Shown one piece after another: positions 9,381 to 18,150 of a stretch of DNA of 64,000 bases. Location: contig JASCOV010000008.1 of NCBI GenBank assembly GCA_029960045.1, positions 1 to 64,000 of the forward strand, written 5' to 3'. A model generated the notes under the pieces. The model saw only the letters and a list, made by a program, of their open reading frames with translations, made no database searches and was not told the DNA's origin. The DNA is from Flavobacteriaceae bacterium PS02293 (lineage in GTDB: Bacteria; Bacteroidota; Bacteroidia; Flavobacteriales; Weeksellaceae). Each line of letters begins with the position of its first letter. Position 1 is the first letter of the stretch. A program made the position numbers and the translations under genes.

Positions 9381-11663
9381 CTACTTCTTATCTTTTGTTT
9401 GTGCATCCAAAACTGCAATTGTTGCAAGATTTACAATTTCGTCTACGCTAGATCTCATTTGAAGAACGTGAACCGGCTGATCTAATCCCATCAAGATAGG
9501 TCCGATAGTTTGAGCAGCTTTCATTCCTCTGATGATCTTGTAAGAAAGATTGGCACTTTCAAGATTTGGGAAAACCAAAACGTTTGCAGGATTAGTTCCT
9601 AATTTTGAGAAAGGATAATCTGCCAAGTGATCACTGTTCAAAGCAAAGTCAGGCTGAATCTCCCCATCAACAACCATTTTTGGGTATTTCTCGTGAAGAA
9701 TTTTTACGGCTGCTGCCACTTTTTTGGAAGATTCTCCTTTTGCTGAGAAATTTTCGTAACCCAACATTGCAATTCTTGGTTCGATGGCAAAAGATTTAAC
9801 AGTGATTTCTGCCATTTTTGCAATATCAACTAAATCTTCAGCTGACGGATTTTTATTAATGGAAGTATCTGCGAAGAATAACGGTTTCTTTTCTGTAAGG
9901 ATCATCATCATTGCCGCTACTTTGTTCACGCCTTGTTTTTTAGGGATGATTTCCAGAACTGGTTTTAGTATTGATGCATAACTTTTGGAAAAACCAATAA
10001 TTAAAGCATCGGTATCACCGTGAACCAACATCAATGGTCCAAAATAATCGCGTTGTCTTACGTAACGTTTTGCTTTGTATTCATTAATTCCTTTTCGGTT
10101 TCTCAGATCCCAAAGTGTTTTTCTATATTTTTTACGGGTTTCTTTGTTTTCGTCATCATTAGGATCGATGATTGGAATATCGAGATCCATCCCGAATTGT
10201 TCCATTCTTTCCTTGATGAGTTTTCTGCTTCCTAACAAACTTGGAAATGCAATTCCTTCCTCCTGTAGAATTTGTGCTGCTTTAAGAATATTGTATTCTT
10301 CTCCGTTTCCAAGCGTAACCCTTTTTGGATTCGCTTTTGCGCGGTTTTGCATCATTCGGACAAGTTTTTCATCTCGTCCCATTCTGTCTAGCAATTGATT
10401 TTCGTAAGCTTCGAAATCTTCAATTGGTTTTCCGGCAATTCCGCTTTCCATAGCTGCTTTTGCAACAGCGATAGAAACTTTTGTGATCAGTCTGTTATCA
10501 AATGGTTTCGGGATAAAATATTCTTTTCCGAAACTCATATTAGTTACATTATAAGCCAGCTTTACCATTTCCGGAACCGGTTCTTTTGCAATTTCCGCCA
10601 AGGCATGAACGGCAGCTAATTTCATAGCTTCATTGATTCCAGTTGCCTGAACATCTAATGCGCCACGAAAAATATATGGGAATCCTAATACATTATTAAC
10701 TTGGTTAGGATAATCACTTCTTCCGGTTGCCATCATTACATCTGGCCTTGTTGCAAGTGCTAAATCATAACTGATTTCCGGATCAGGATTTGCCAAAGCA
10801 AAAACGATTGGATTTTCAGTCATTGACAATAACATCTCAGCAGACATTACATTTCCTTTTGACAAACCGATGAAAACGTCAGAGCCTTTGATAGCGTCTT
10901 CCAAAGTATCAATATCCGTTTGAGCAATGAAGTCTAATTTTTCCGGCGTCAAATTTTCTCTTCTTTGATTGATGACACCTTTGCTGTCACACATCAAAAT
11001 ATTTTTTGGGTTAAGTCCTAATGAAATATACAATTTTGCACAAGCAACTGCTGCTGCTCCTGCTCCATTGATTACCATTTTTACTTCACCGATTTTCTTA
11101 CCAGCAATTTCCAAAGCGTTGATCAAAGCGGCTGCAGAAATAATTGCGGTTCCGTGCTGATCATCGTGCATCAATGGAATATCCAATTCTTCTTTCAGTC
11201 TTTGTTCGATGTAGAAAGCTTCAGGTGCTTTGATATCTTCTAAATTGATTCCGCCAAAAGTTGGTGCAATTGCTTTTACAGTTTCGATAAATTTATCCGG
11301 ATCTTTTTCATTGATTTCAATATCAAAAACATTGATTCCTGCAAAAATTTTAAAAAGTAAACCTTTTCCTTCCATCACAGGTTTTGAAGCTTCGGGACCA
11401 ATATCTCCTAAACCTAAAACTGCTGTTCCGTTGGAAATTACTGCAACAAGATTTCCTTTAGAAGTATATTCGTAAACTTTTTGAGGATCGTCGTGGATTG
11501 CCATACAAGGCACAGCAACGCCTGGAGAATATGCTAAAGAAAGATCTCTTTGTGATGAATGCGGTTTGGAAGGGATAACTTCGATTTTACCTTTCGGTTC
11601 CTGACTGTGATAATCTAAAGCGGCCTTATCGAAAGCGATCTGATCTCTTGAATTTTTTGACAT
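9381..11663 (-). CDS. maeB: NADP-dependent malic enzyme (MaeB type)
   Basis: A 760-aa two-part enzyme. Residues 1 to about 420 form the malic enzyme, with SLAYSPGVAVPC near the start, the dinucleotide loop VINGAGAAAVACAK near residue 195, and ALANPDPEI. Residues about 430-760 resemble phosphotransacetylase and are thought to be regulatory in this family. The reaction is oxidative decarboxylation of malate to pyruvate, giving NADPH. The length matches MaeB of other bacteria. The region upstream of the gene holds dispersed repeats. Confidence 0.95.
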   Translation of the reverse strand: MSKNSRDQIAFDKAALDYHSQEPKGKIEVIPSKPHSSQRDLSLAYSPGVAVPCMAIHDDPQKVYEYTSKGNLVAVISNGTAVLGLGDIGPEASKPVMEGKGLLFKIFAGINVFDIEINEKDPDKFIETVKAIAPTFGGINLEDIKAPEAFYIEQRLKEELDIPLMHDDQHGTAIISAAALINALEIAGKKIGEVKMVINGAGAAAVACAKLYISLGLNPKNILMCDSKGVINQRRENLTPEKLDFIAQTDIDTLEDAIKGSDVFIGLSKGNVMSAEMLLSMTENPIVFALANPDPEISYDLALATRPDVMMATGRSDYPNQVNNVLGFPYIFRGALDVQATGINEAMKLAAVHALAEIAKEPVPEMVKLAYNVTNMSFGKEYFIPKPFDNRLITKVSIAVAKAAMESGIAGKPIEDFEAYENQLLDRMGRDEKLVRMMQNRAKANPKRVTLGNGEEYNILKAAQILQEEGIAFPSLLGSRKLIKERMEQFGMDLDIPIIDPNDDENKETRKKYRKTLWDLRNRKGINEYKAKRYVRQRDYFGPLMLVHGDTDALIIGFSKSYASILKPVLEIIPKKQGVNKVAAMMMILTEKKPLFFADTSINKNPSAEDLVDIAKMAEITVKSFAIEPRIAMLGYENFSAKGESSKKVAAAVKILHEKYPKMVVDGEIQPDFALNSDHLADYPFSKLGTNPANVLVFPNLESANLSYKIIRGMKAAQTIGPILMGLDQPVHVLQMRSSVDEIVNLATIAVLDAQTKDKK

Positions 11664-11947
11664 TTTTAATTTCTTTTGCGTGGATCAATTGGAGAAATGA
11701 TGACCCACTGGTTTTTATTATGACTTGCTGCGTAAGGGCGAAGGGCATTGTTGGAGCTCTTTTTCTGTTTTCTCGTCCTTCGAGAGCCTCAGGATGACAG
11801 TGATAAAACAAAATCTCTAAGAATAAACAGAAAAAAGCGACTGCCCGTAGACCGACCCGCTTGTTTTTGCTGGACTGAAAAGATCCTTCGACAGGCTTAG
11901 GATGACAAAGCAAAAACAAAGGGTTACGCCCAAATATTTATGCAAAG
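11664..11947. repeat. repeat-rich intergenic region (CCTTCGA repeats)
   Basis: This stretch holds two copies of the dispersed repeat: CCTTCGAGAGCCTCAGGAT at about 11777-11795 and CCTTCGACAGGCTTAGGAT at about 11885-11903, both followed by GACA. Between them is other GC-richer sequence such as CTGCCCGTAGACCGACCCGC. A minus-strand reading frame of 97 codons across it gives a PEPVEG-type peptide and is not taken as a gene. Confidence 0.7.
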
Positions 11948-12808
11948 TTAAAGTTTTGGAATGATATAGTCACGATGATAATTCACCAGACTTTCTATCG
12001 GTTTCTGAACAACAGTACCAATTTTGAAATGAAAATCCGAAGCTGCGGCTCTTAAAGAATCCTCAAAAAAATAGGCAATTGAACCAATAAAATTGATTTC
12101 ACTCTCTCTGCATTCTTCGTACGGCATGACCTGAAACTCAAGGAAGTTCTTGAGTTCTTTGTAAACAAAATTTTGGAAATATGGATGTGTTTTTCTATCC
12201 ACAATGAACCTTGTGAAATCTGCCATATATGCATTTGCACGAGGATTATGATACATATTTTTGAGCAGATCATCTATATTCAACTGATAAATCTCAGTAA
12301 ATTGCTGATGAAGATCCGGCGGTAATTTCTTCATAAAATAATGACGAACCAACTGCTTCCCGAGCGCACTTCCACTGCCTTCATCTCCTATCAGAAACCC
12401 TAAAGATGGTAATTCTGTTTTGACTTTTTCGCCATCGAAATAGCAAGCATTAGAACCAGTTCCGAGAATACAAACAATTGCAGGAACGCCTCTGTAAGCG
12501 GCATAAGCAGCTGCCAAAAGATCTTCCTTGACGTGAATCTGTGCATTGGTAAACACTTTTTGGATTTCCCGCTCAACAATTAGTTTCTTTTCTGCTGTTC
12601 CACAACCGGAACCGTAAAAAAAGATATTCTCAAGATAATCCTGAAATTTGGTAAGCGCTTGATTTTTTTCTAGCTCAGGCGCTATCAATTCTACTTTTAT
12701 GATGTTTGGATTGAAACCTACTGTTTCGGTTTTCAGTACTTCTGTACCGTCGTTTTCCAGGATAACCCAGTCACATTTCGTAGATCCTCCGTCAACGATA
12801 GCAATCAT
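11948..12808 (-). CDS. BadF/BadG-type ATPase, likely N-acetylglucosamine kinase-like
   Basis: A 286-aa ASKHA-fold protein. The phosphate-1 loop DGGSTKCDW lies at residues 5-13, GTGSNACYF at about 117-125, and GDEGSGSALGKQL at about 142-154. These loops are seen in the BadF/BadG/BcrA/BcrD family, which includes eukaryotic-type N-acetylglucosamine kinases. The CxxC of the benzoyl-CoA reductase activators is missing, so a sugar kinase role (for example in recovery of cell-wall amino sugars) is more likely than reductase activation. Substrate is not shown by the sequence. It precedes a repeat-rich gap. Confidence 0.8.
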   Translation of the reverse strand: MIAIVDGGSTKCDWVILENDGTEVLKTETVGFNPNIIKVELIAPELEKNQALTKFQDYLENIFFYGSGCGTAEKKLIVEREIQKVFTNAQIHVKEDLLAAAYAAYRGVPAIVCILGTGSNACYFDGEKVKTELPSLGFLIGDEGSGSALGKQLVRHYFMKKLPPDLHQQFTEIYQLNIDDLLKNMYHNPRANAYMADFTRFIVDRKTHPYFQNFVYKELKNFLEFQVMPYEECRESEINFIGSIAYFFEDSLRAAASDFHFKIGTVVQKPIESLVNYHRDYIIPKL

Positions 12809-12867
12809 AGTTTCTATTTTAGAATGCTAAAATAATATTTTTTTTGTGAAGATTTGTGTGACACCTT

Positions 12868-13116
12868 TTATTTAGGGTCTTCTATAAGCCAATCCTGAAT
12901 CTCATCTTCGAGATAAGAGGTCTGCAGTTTGATAGCATTGATGAAATCATCAGGAATGCTTTCTGTAGTTTCACTGCTTTCCAGATTCCAAAGTTCATCG
13001 GACATCAATTCGTATTCTGAATAGATTCTTTTGAATCTTGAACTACTCTTTTCCAACTCCTCAATTTTGTCCTGTTGAGGCAGAAATTTTCTGTAAGGTC
13101 TGTTAGAATTTTTCAT
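12868..13116 (-). CDS. conserved hypothetical small protein
   Basis: An 82-aa acidic, soluble protein with no signal peptide or membrane segment. The N-terminus is basic (MKNSNRPYRKFLPQQ) and the rest is helical and acid-rich. I do not recognise the family. It lies upstream of the BadF-type gene with a 59-bp gap and could be in the same transcript. Codon use is like the neighbours, and the reading frame is clean, so I consider it a real gene. Confidence 0.65.
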   Translation of the reverse strand: MKNSNRPYRKFLPQQDKIEELEKSSSRFKRIYSEYELMSDELWNLESSETTESIPDDFINAIKLQTSYLEDEIQDWLIEDPK

Positions 13117-13362
13117 TTTTTGTAATAATTATTTTGTGAGTGTGGTGTCTTGGCTAGTGATGAAAAAATGTCCTGGCTGAATTTCTAAAGCCAGGATTCA
13201 ATTATGACATCGATATGTGTTAAGGTTTTAATAAAAATTCAATTTAAAAACAATTAATTATTCAATCAAATCGTTAAAATCATTAACACTTAATAAATGT
13301 AAAAATATTTTTAACACAAAAAAATTATTTAACAATTATTTTAAAACATTTAACAAATCGTA

Positions 13363-13370
13363 TAAATTTG
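13363..13370 (+). promoter_or_regulatory. -7 element of the GtrA-like gene
   Basis: TAAATTTG matches TAnnTTTG and ends only 8 bases before the ATG at 13379. The transcript would have almost no leader. No clear TTG is found at the -33 position. Confidence 0.5.
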
Positions 13371-13378
13371 CAAACGAA

Positions 13379-13837
13379 ATGAAACAATTAATTCTTCGTC
13401 ACAGGCAAGTCATACTCTTCATCATCGCTGGTGGACTAAGTGCCATTGTAGAAATCGGCAGCTTCAAAATGCTGAGTGTTTACTTACCAAAAATCTTCTC
13501 CTGGGAATATAATCTCTCGGGAATTAAATATCCGTTTAGTAATATCCTGTCTACAAGTTGCGGAATCATTACGAATTATTTTTTGAGCATCTGGTTTGTG
13601 TTTGAAAGAGGCAAACATTCTAAGCGTAAAGAGTTCGCCTATTTCATTTCCGTTTCTGTGGTTTCTACTTTCATCAGTTTATTTTTGTTTCAAATTCTTT
13701 ATCATTTTGTTTTCAAAGATGCAGTTGATTTAGGTTTTTATGTTCTATCACAGGAAATGATGAGTAAGATAACATCTATTGTGATTGTTTCGCTCCTTAA
13801 TTATTCTATAAAGAAAAAAGTCATTTTTAACGGATAA
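13379..13837 (+). CDS. GtrA family membrane protein
   Basis: A 152-aa protein with four membrane segments (about residues 13-32, 48-70, 86-108, 124-142), the size and layout of GtrA/DPMS proteins. GtrA proteins are thought to move lipid-linked sugars across the inner membrane or anchor glycosyltransferases. The motifs SIWFVFERGKHSKRKEF and the C-terminal KKKVIF agree with the family. It is followed 31 bp downstream by the acyltransferase gene, so a shared envelope-lipid role is possible but unproved. Confidence 0.85.
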   Translation: MKQLILRHRQVILFIIAGGLSAIVEIGSFKMLSVYLPKIFSWEYNLSGIKYPFSNILSTSCGIITNYFLSIWFVFERGKHSKRKEFAYFISVSVVSTFISLFLFQILYHFVFKDAVDLGFYVLSQEMMSKITSIVIVSLLNYSIKKKVIFNG

Positions 13838-13868
13838 AACCATATTTTTGAATTAAATAGATAATTAA

Positions 13869-14597
13869 ATGAAGGTTTTATTGGTTTATGCTTGGCGATT
13901 TTGGATGATAATTGTGGGAACTATTTTCACATTGCTGTTTTTCCTTCCCGTTTACATTTTATCTATTAGAAAACAAGATTACAAATATTGTTACTTTTTC
14001 ATCCGTCTTTGGGCAATGGGAATCTTCTATGGAACAGGTTTCCGCTACAGAATCATTAATAAAACGGATAAAAAAATCGATAAAAATCAGGCTTACGTTA
14101 TCATTTCCAACCATACTTCTCTTATGGATGTAATGATTCCTTGTATCCTTTTCCCTAATCATCCACTTTGTTACGTTGGAAAAAAGGAGCTTGAGAAGAT
14201 TCCTGTTTTTGGGAGTGTTTACAAACGTGTTTGTGTAATGGTAGACAGAAAAAGTGCGAGAAGCCGAGCAGATGTTTACAGAAGATGCGCCGAAAGAATG
14301 CAAGACGGACAAAGTGTTGTTATTTTTCCCGAAGGTGGCGTTCCTGATGATACAAGCATTATTCTGGATCAATTCAAAGATGGTGCTTTTATCCTTTCTA
14401 CAAAGCATCAATTCCCAATTGCAGTTTATACTTTCAAAGGTTTGAAGGAAATGTTTCCTTTCGATAATAAAAAAGGATATCCCGGACGCGTTGATATTTT
14501 CTTCAATGATATCTTGACGCCAGATACTCCACTAAAAGAAATAAAAGAAAAAGCACACGAGGAAATCCGATTGTCTCTTATTGAGAATATAAAATAA
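13869..14597 (+). CDS. 1-acyl-sn-glycerol-3-phosphate acyltransferase (PlsC-like)
   Basis: A 242-aa protein with an N-terminal membrane segment (residues about 8-32) and the acyltransferase signature: NHTSLMD at residues 81-87 (catalytic H and D spaced HX4D) and VIFPEGGVPDD near residue 152. It is likely to transfer a fatty acyl chain to lysophosphatidic acid at the inner face of the cytoplasmic membrane. Related enzymes act on other lysolipids, so the exact substrate is inferred. It probably forms an operon with the preceding GtrA-like gene. Confidence 0.88.
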   Translation: MKVLLVYAWRFWMIIVGTIFTLLFFLPVYILSIRKQDYKYCYFFIRLWAMGIFYGTGFRYRIINKTDKKIDKNQAYVIISNHTSLMDVMIPCILFPNHPLCYVGKKELEKIPVFGSVYKRVCVMVDRKSARSRADVYRRCAERMQDGQSVVIFPEGGVPDDTSIILDQFKDGAFILSTKHQFPIAVYTFKGLKEMFPFDNKKGYPGRVDIFFNDILTPDTPLKEIKEKAHEEIRLSLIENIK

Positions 14598-14623
14598 TTA
14601 TTCTACTAATAAGACTTTTTACT

Positions 14624-14631
14624 TACATTTG
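14624..14631 (+). promoter_or_regulatory. -7 element of the sugar MFS gene
   Basis: TACATTTG matches TAnnTTTG. It lies 41 bases before the ATG at 14672 and 27 bases after the stop of the upstream acyltransferase gene, so the transporter may have its own promoter. Confidence 0.4.
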
Positions 14632-14671
14632 TTTTTAAATATTAACCTAACATTAACAATTAAATTAAATA

Positions 14672-16120
14672 ATGGAAACACAAAAAACCAATTGGGCACA
14701 GTTTATCCCGCTTGTTACCGTTTTCTTCTTCTGGGGATTTGTTGCGGCAAGTAACGATATCTTAATCCCTGTTTTTAAAAAGGCTTTTAATCTGTCACAA
14801 GGAGAAAGTCAGCTTGTATCAGTTGCATTTTACATTGCTTATACTGTAGGCTCAATTATTTATATGTTGATTTCATTAGCCATCGGAAAAGATTTGGTCA
14901 ACAAGATTGGTTACAAGAATGGATTAGCATTGGGACTTACAATTTCTGCTTTAGGAACTTTATTATTCTATCCGGCTGCAAATCTTCATTCTTTTCCTTT
15001 GATGTTGGCAGGATTGTTTACCGTAGCACTGGGATTCTCTTTACAACAAACGGTCGCAAATCCACTTGCAATTGCACTTGGTCCGGTAAAAACAGGTTCT
15101 CAGCGTTTGACATTAGCGGGAGGAATCAACAATCTTGGAACGACAATCGGTCCGTTGATTGTGAGTTTTGCAATCTTTGGTTCAGCTGCTTCTGAGAATA
15201 CAGAAATGAGTATCGAAAGTGTAAAAATCCCTTATTTGGTTTTAGGAGTAGCATTTTTAGCAGTTGCAATTTTGCTTAAATTATCATCATTACCAGAACA
15301 TCCTGCAACGATTGAAGAAGCAGTAAAAGAAGAAGGTAGCGCAAAAAGTTCTGCTTTGAAATACCCACAATTAGTTTTGGGAATGCTTGCTATTTTCATT
15401 TATGTTGGTGTAGAAGTTTCTACCGCAAGTAACTTACCTGCTTACATGGAATCTATTATTAATTCACAAACAGGTATTGCATATACTTTACAAGAAATTT
15501 CTCCCTATATTTCTTTATATTGGGCTAGTTTGATGATTGGTCGTTGGACAGGCGCTATTGAAGCTTTTACAGACAATATGAGCTTGCAAAAAATATTACG
15601 TTTCGTTGCACCTTATTTGGCTTTCGGAGTTTTCCTTTTAGTCAACGCAGTTGCCAAACATGATTTGTCACCTTTCTATATTTACGGATTGATTATTTTG
15701 GTATTGATTGCCGCAGATATTGCTAGTAAAGGAAATCCGGCAAGAATGTTATTAATATTCTCAGCATTGGGAATCATTGCATTATCAATAGGAATGTTCA
15801 CAGATGGCATCATTAGTATTTACGCCTTCACAAGTGTTGGATTATTCTGCAGTACGCTTTGGCCTTGTATATTTACATTAGCAGTTAGTGGACTTGGAAA
15901 ACACACCAGTCAAGGAAGTAGTTTCTTAATTATGATGATTATGGGAGGCGGAATCATAAGCTGGCTACAAGGTGTTGTTTCTGAAAGTATCGGAATCCAG
16001 CACAGTTATATTGTTGGTATTTTATGTTTTGCTTATCTTGCGTTCTATGCTTGGAAAGTGAGCGGCATTTTAAAATCCCAAGGAATCAGTTTTGATAAAA
16101 AAGTATCTGGTGGACACTAA
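14672..16120 (+). CDS. sugar MFS transporter, FucP/glucose-galactose type
   Basis: A 482-aa protein with about 12 hydrophobic helices. The N-terminal segment VFFFWGFVAASNDILIPVF is the hallmark of the FucP/GlcP branch of the major facilitator superfamily, where the conserved acidic residue in helix 1 couples proton and sugar movement. It is likely to import glucose, galactose or fucose by proton symport. The sugar cannot be decided from the sequence. Its 3' end overlaps the likely start of the DUF3810 gene. Confidence 0.9.
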   Translation: METQKTNWAQFIPLVTVFFFWGFVAASNDILIPVFKKAFNLSQGESQLVSVAFYIAYTVGSIIYMLISLAIGKDLVNKIGYKNGLALGLTISALGTLLFYPAANLHSFPLMLAGLFTVALGFSLQQTVANPLAIALGPVKTGSQRLTLAGGINNLGTTIGPLIVSFAIFGSAASENTEMSIESVKIPYLVLGVAFLAVAILLKLSSLPEHPATIEEAVKEEGSAKSSALKYPQLVLGMLAIFIYVGVEVSTASNLPAYMESIINSQTGIAYTLQEISPYISLYWASLMIGRWTGAIEAFTDNMSLQKILRFVAPYLAFGVFLLVNAVAKHDLSPFYIYGLIILVLIAADIASKGNPARMLLIFSALGIIALSIGMFTDGIISIYAFTSVGLFCSTLWPCIFTLAVSGLGKHTSQGSSFLIMMIMGGGIISWLQGVVSESIGIQHSYIVGILCFAYLAFYAWKVSGILKSQGISFDKKVSGGH

Positions 16121-17159
16121 AAAAAATATCTTTATTAAAAATAAATTTTGGGCAATCATTCTGGTTGCCCAATTTTCGTTATTCTATATCTTATCGAAAG
16201 TAGATTTTGCAGTTGATTTCTTTTCAGAGTTTTTTGAACGGAAAAAGAATTTCCATGTATCAGTATTTTCGAAGTTCGGATTTTCCGTTGGTGATGTTAT
16301 TTATACGTTTGTTTCACTTTATTTGATTTACTTAATCATTCATCTCATAAGAAAGAAACAAAGCTTAACATTAAAGCGATTATTTATTTTCATTAATATC
16401 TCCTATTTCGTTTATCAATGCTCTTGGGGAATGCTTTATTTCCAAACTCCAATTATTGAAAAACTTCAAAAGAAAAAATTTACAGATAATGATTTGAAAA
16501 ACCTGACCATCAAATATCTTAGACTTTGTAAAGAAACAAGAGAGAAAGTTTCTGAAGATAAGAATGGTATTTTTCTCATAAAAGATTTTAGAGAAATAGA
16601 ACTGGAAATATTATCTCAGCAGAAGAATTTACCGTCTCAAATTACTTCAAAAAATTCCGTTGAAATGTTATCTGTGAAACCAAGTCTGTACAACAATATC
16701 ATGAACTACACAGGCATTTTAGGGTACTACAATCCATTTACCGCAGAATCCCAATTCAACCCGAATTTACCATCTACACAAGTTCCATTTACACTAGCTC
16801 ACGAAATGTCCCACCAATTGGGATTTGCTCGGGAACAGGAAGCCAGTTTCATTGCTTATCTATGTGCTAAAAACTCTGATAATTTAGATCTGAGATATAG
16901 CACTCAGCTTTACGTTTTAAAAAGCTTATTAAGAAACCTTTCTTTGAAGAATGCATCATTTGTGAATGAGATACTTTCTCAATATTCAGATAAAATGAAA
17001 AAAGACAGAGCCAGCGAACTTGATTTTTTGAAAACTCATGAAAGCGTTCTAAGCGATGTCTTTGGTTTTACTAACGATCTATTTCTAAAATCAAATCAGC
17101 AAGATGGCAGTATCACATATTCCTACTTCATCACTTTATTAGTTCTGTATGAGGCATAA
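16092..17159 (+). CDS. DUF3810 family membrane protein with HExxH motif
   Basis: A protein of up to 355 aa with three N-terminal membrane segments (about residues 18-36, 66-86, 95-115) and a large domain holding HEMSH near residues 237-241, followed by FAREQEA. This fits a DUF3810-type zinc metallopeptidase-like protein facing the periplasm. No peptidase activity has been shown for the family as far as I know. There is no ATG before residue 116, so the start must be TTG at 16092 or GTG at 16110. Either overlaps the end of the MFS gene, which suggests translational coupling. Confidence 0.78.
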   Translation: MIKKYLVDTKKNIFIKNKFWAIILVAQFSLFYILSKVDFAVDFFSEFFERKKNFHVSVFSKFGFSVGDVIYTFVSLYLIYLIIHLIRKKQSLTLKRLFIFINISYFVYQCSWGMLYFQTPIIEKLQKKKFTDNDLKNLTIKYLRLCKETREKVSEDKNGIFLIKDFREIELEILSQQKNLPSQITSKNSVEMLSVKPSLYNNIMNYTGILGYYNPFTAESQFNPNLPSTQVPFTLAHEMSHQLGFAREQEASFIAYLCAKNSDNLDLRYSTQLYVLKSLLRNLSLKNASFVNEILSQYSDKMKKDRASELDFLKTHESVLSDVFGFTNDLFLKSNQQDGSITYSYFITLLVLYEA

Positions 17160-17163
17160 AAAA

Positions 17164-17188
17164 AGAATCGTACACGAGGTACGATTCT
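17164..17188. terminator. 10-bp perfect hairpin after the DUF3810 gene
   Basis: AGAATCGTAC at 17164-17173 pairs perfectly with GTACGATTCT at 17179-17188 around a 5-base loop, just 5 bases after the DUF3810 stop. The T run follows on the minus strand, so it may also stop transcription coming from the truncated gene at 17445-17615. Confidence 0.55.
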
Positions 17189-17386
17189 AAAAACACAAAT
17201 GATGAAAAAAAATTTATTGCTCCTGAGTGATTGTCTCAAAAGCCCTGTAAAAGTACAACATTCTAATATAACCTCCAAATATATTTTGAAAATAATTTAA
17301 AATATTTCAAAAACTTCTAAGAATCAAAAAGTTATAAATCAAATAAAAATGAGTAATTGTTTCACAAGGAAGCATTAATTATTAAT

Positions 17387-17421
17387 AAAATTCTCTTTTT
17401 AATTAAAAGAAGAGTTTTTTT
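17387..17421 (+). terminator. terminator-like hairpin with T run
   Basis: An interrupted stem (ATTCTCTTTTT, loop AATT, AAAAGAAGAGT) ends in seven T on the plus strand. Nearly the same sequence (TTAATTAAAAGAAGAGTTTT) serves the tRNA-Met terminator near 29060-29079, so the two may share an origin. Confidence 0.4.
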
Positions 17422-17444
17422 CTATTTCTTAGTGGATATATAAT

Positions 17445-17615
17445 TTAGTCTTTTGAGTTTGCAACTCTACGAAAGATTTCTCTTCGATCGATCTCTGGGA
17501 TAAAATGAAAATCTTTCTCAATGGGAAAAATTTTTATTATTGGAAAATTATAAGTTTCCAGCATATATTCTACGGTTCTATTTTTTGAATCCTCTGCAAC
17601 CTGAAGTTGCTAACT
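17445..17615 (-). pseudogene. 3' fragment of an unknown gene, cut by IS remnant
   Basis: On the minus strand an open frame of about 55 codons ends at a TAA at 17447-17445 and contains RTVEYMLETYNFPIIK and EIDRREIFRRVANSKD. It has no start, and its 5' side stops where the IS3 remnant begins. The amino-acid composition looks like real protein, but I do not recognise the family. The most likely history is a gene interrupted by the insertion sequence whose 5' part was later lost. Confidence 0.5.
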
Positions 17616-17655
17616 TTGTTAGGACACAATTCTTATACTCTTTAACTTTAAGAGT

Positions 17656-17937
17656 ATGAAAAAGATCAGAAAAAATTACAGTTTAGAGTTTAAGATCCAA
17701 GCAGTATCTTTAAGCGAACAGCGAGGCAATGTATCCTTAATAGCTCAAGAATTAGGGATTTGCAAAGAAAGTTTAGTCAATTGGAGAAAGCTCCACAAAG
17801 AAGGTAAGCTTACGAAAGAAAAACAAATTTCCTCCGATCCTATAAGAGAAGAGTTACTAAGGCTTCGAAAGGAACTTGAAGAAACAAAGCTAGAACGAGA
17901 TATCTTAAAAAAGGCGGTAGGCATCTTCTCCAAGTGA
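17656..17937 (+). CDS. IS3-family transposase OrfA
   Basis: A 93-aa protein with a helix-turn-helix (residues about 10-50: YSLEFKIQAVSLSEQRG then LIAQELGICKESLVNWRKLH) and a C-terminal leucine-zipper-like helix (RKELEETKLERDILKKAVGIF). This is the standard layout of OrfA in IS3 elements, which is normally joined to OrfB by a programmed -1 frameshift. The catalytic OrfB is cut off, so the protein cannot transpose. It might still bind ends of related elements. Confidence 0.85.
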   Translation: MKKIRKNYSLEFKIQAVSLSEQRGNVSLIAQELGICKESLVNWRKLHKEGKLTKEKQISSDPIREELLRLRKELEETKLERDILKKAVGIFSK

Positions 17938-18038
17938 GACGGGTAAGATATAAATTTATCGAAGAACACGCTAATGTGTTTCCTGTCTGTAAATTTGCTT
18001 GTTCTCATATCCTAAAATTAATTGTTTTTTATTTTTAA
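17934..18038 (+). pseudogene. truncated IS3 orfB (N-terminal fragment)
   Basis: Overlapping the orfA stop in the -1 frame, the sequence starts VRRVRYKFIEEHANVFPVCK, which is how OrfB of IS3 elements usually begins before the DDE domain. After about 24 codons the match is lost and the frame runs to a stop at 18036-18038. The DDE catalytic domain is absent. Confidence 0.65.
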
Positions 18039-18150
18039 TCTTAGGGTTATAAGTTTGTCCAAAGAATAGGGAGACTTACATAACCAATCTAAAAATGTAG
18101 CGTAAAGAAGTATATAAATTTGTCTCAAAAATAGTTGCAATTTCAACCTT

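Larger units (their letters stand above)
17600..18038 (+). mobile_element. IS3-family insertion sequence remnant
   Basis: Holds a complete orfA and only the first 30 or so codons of orfB. The left end lies somewhere in 17600-17650, while the right end is missing. No terminal inverted repeats or target duplication could be found by eye. The element can no longer move by itself. Confidence 0.7.

Noticed and set aside
11626..11919. 97-codon minus-strand frame upstream of maeB
   Set aside because: Runs through two copies of the intergenic repeat, overlaps the maeB start and has no protein-like pattern.
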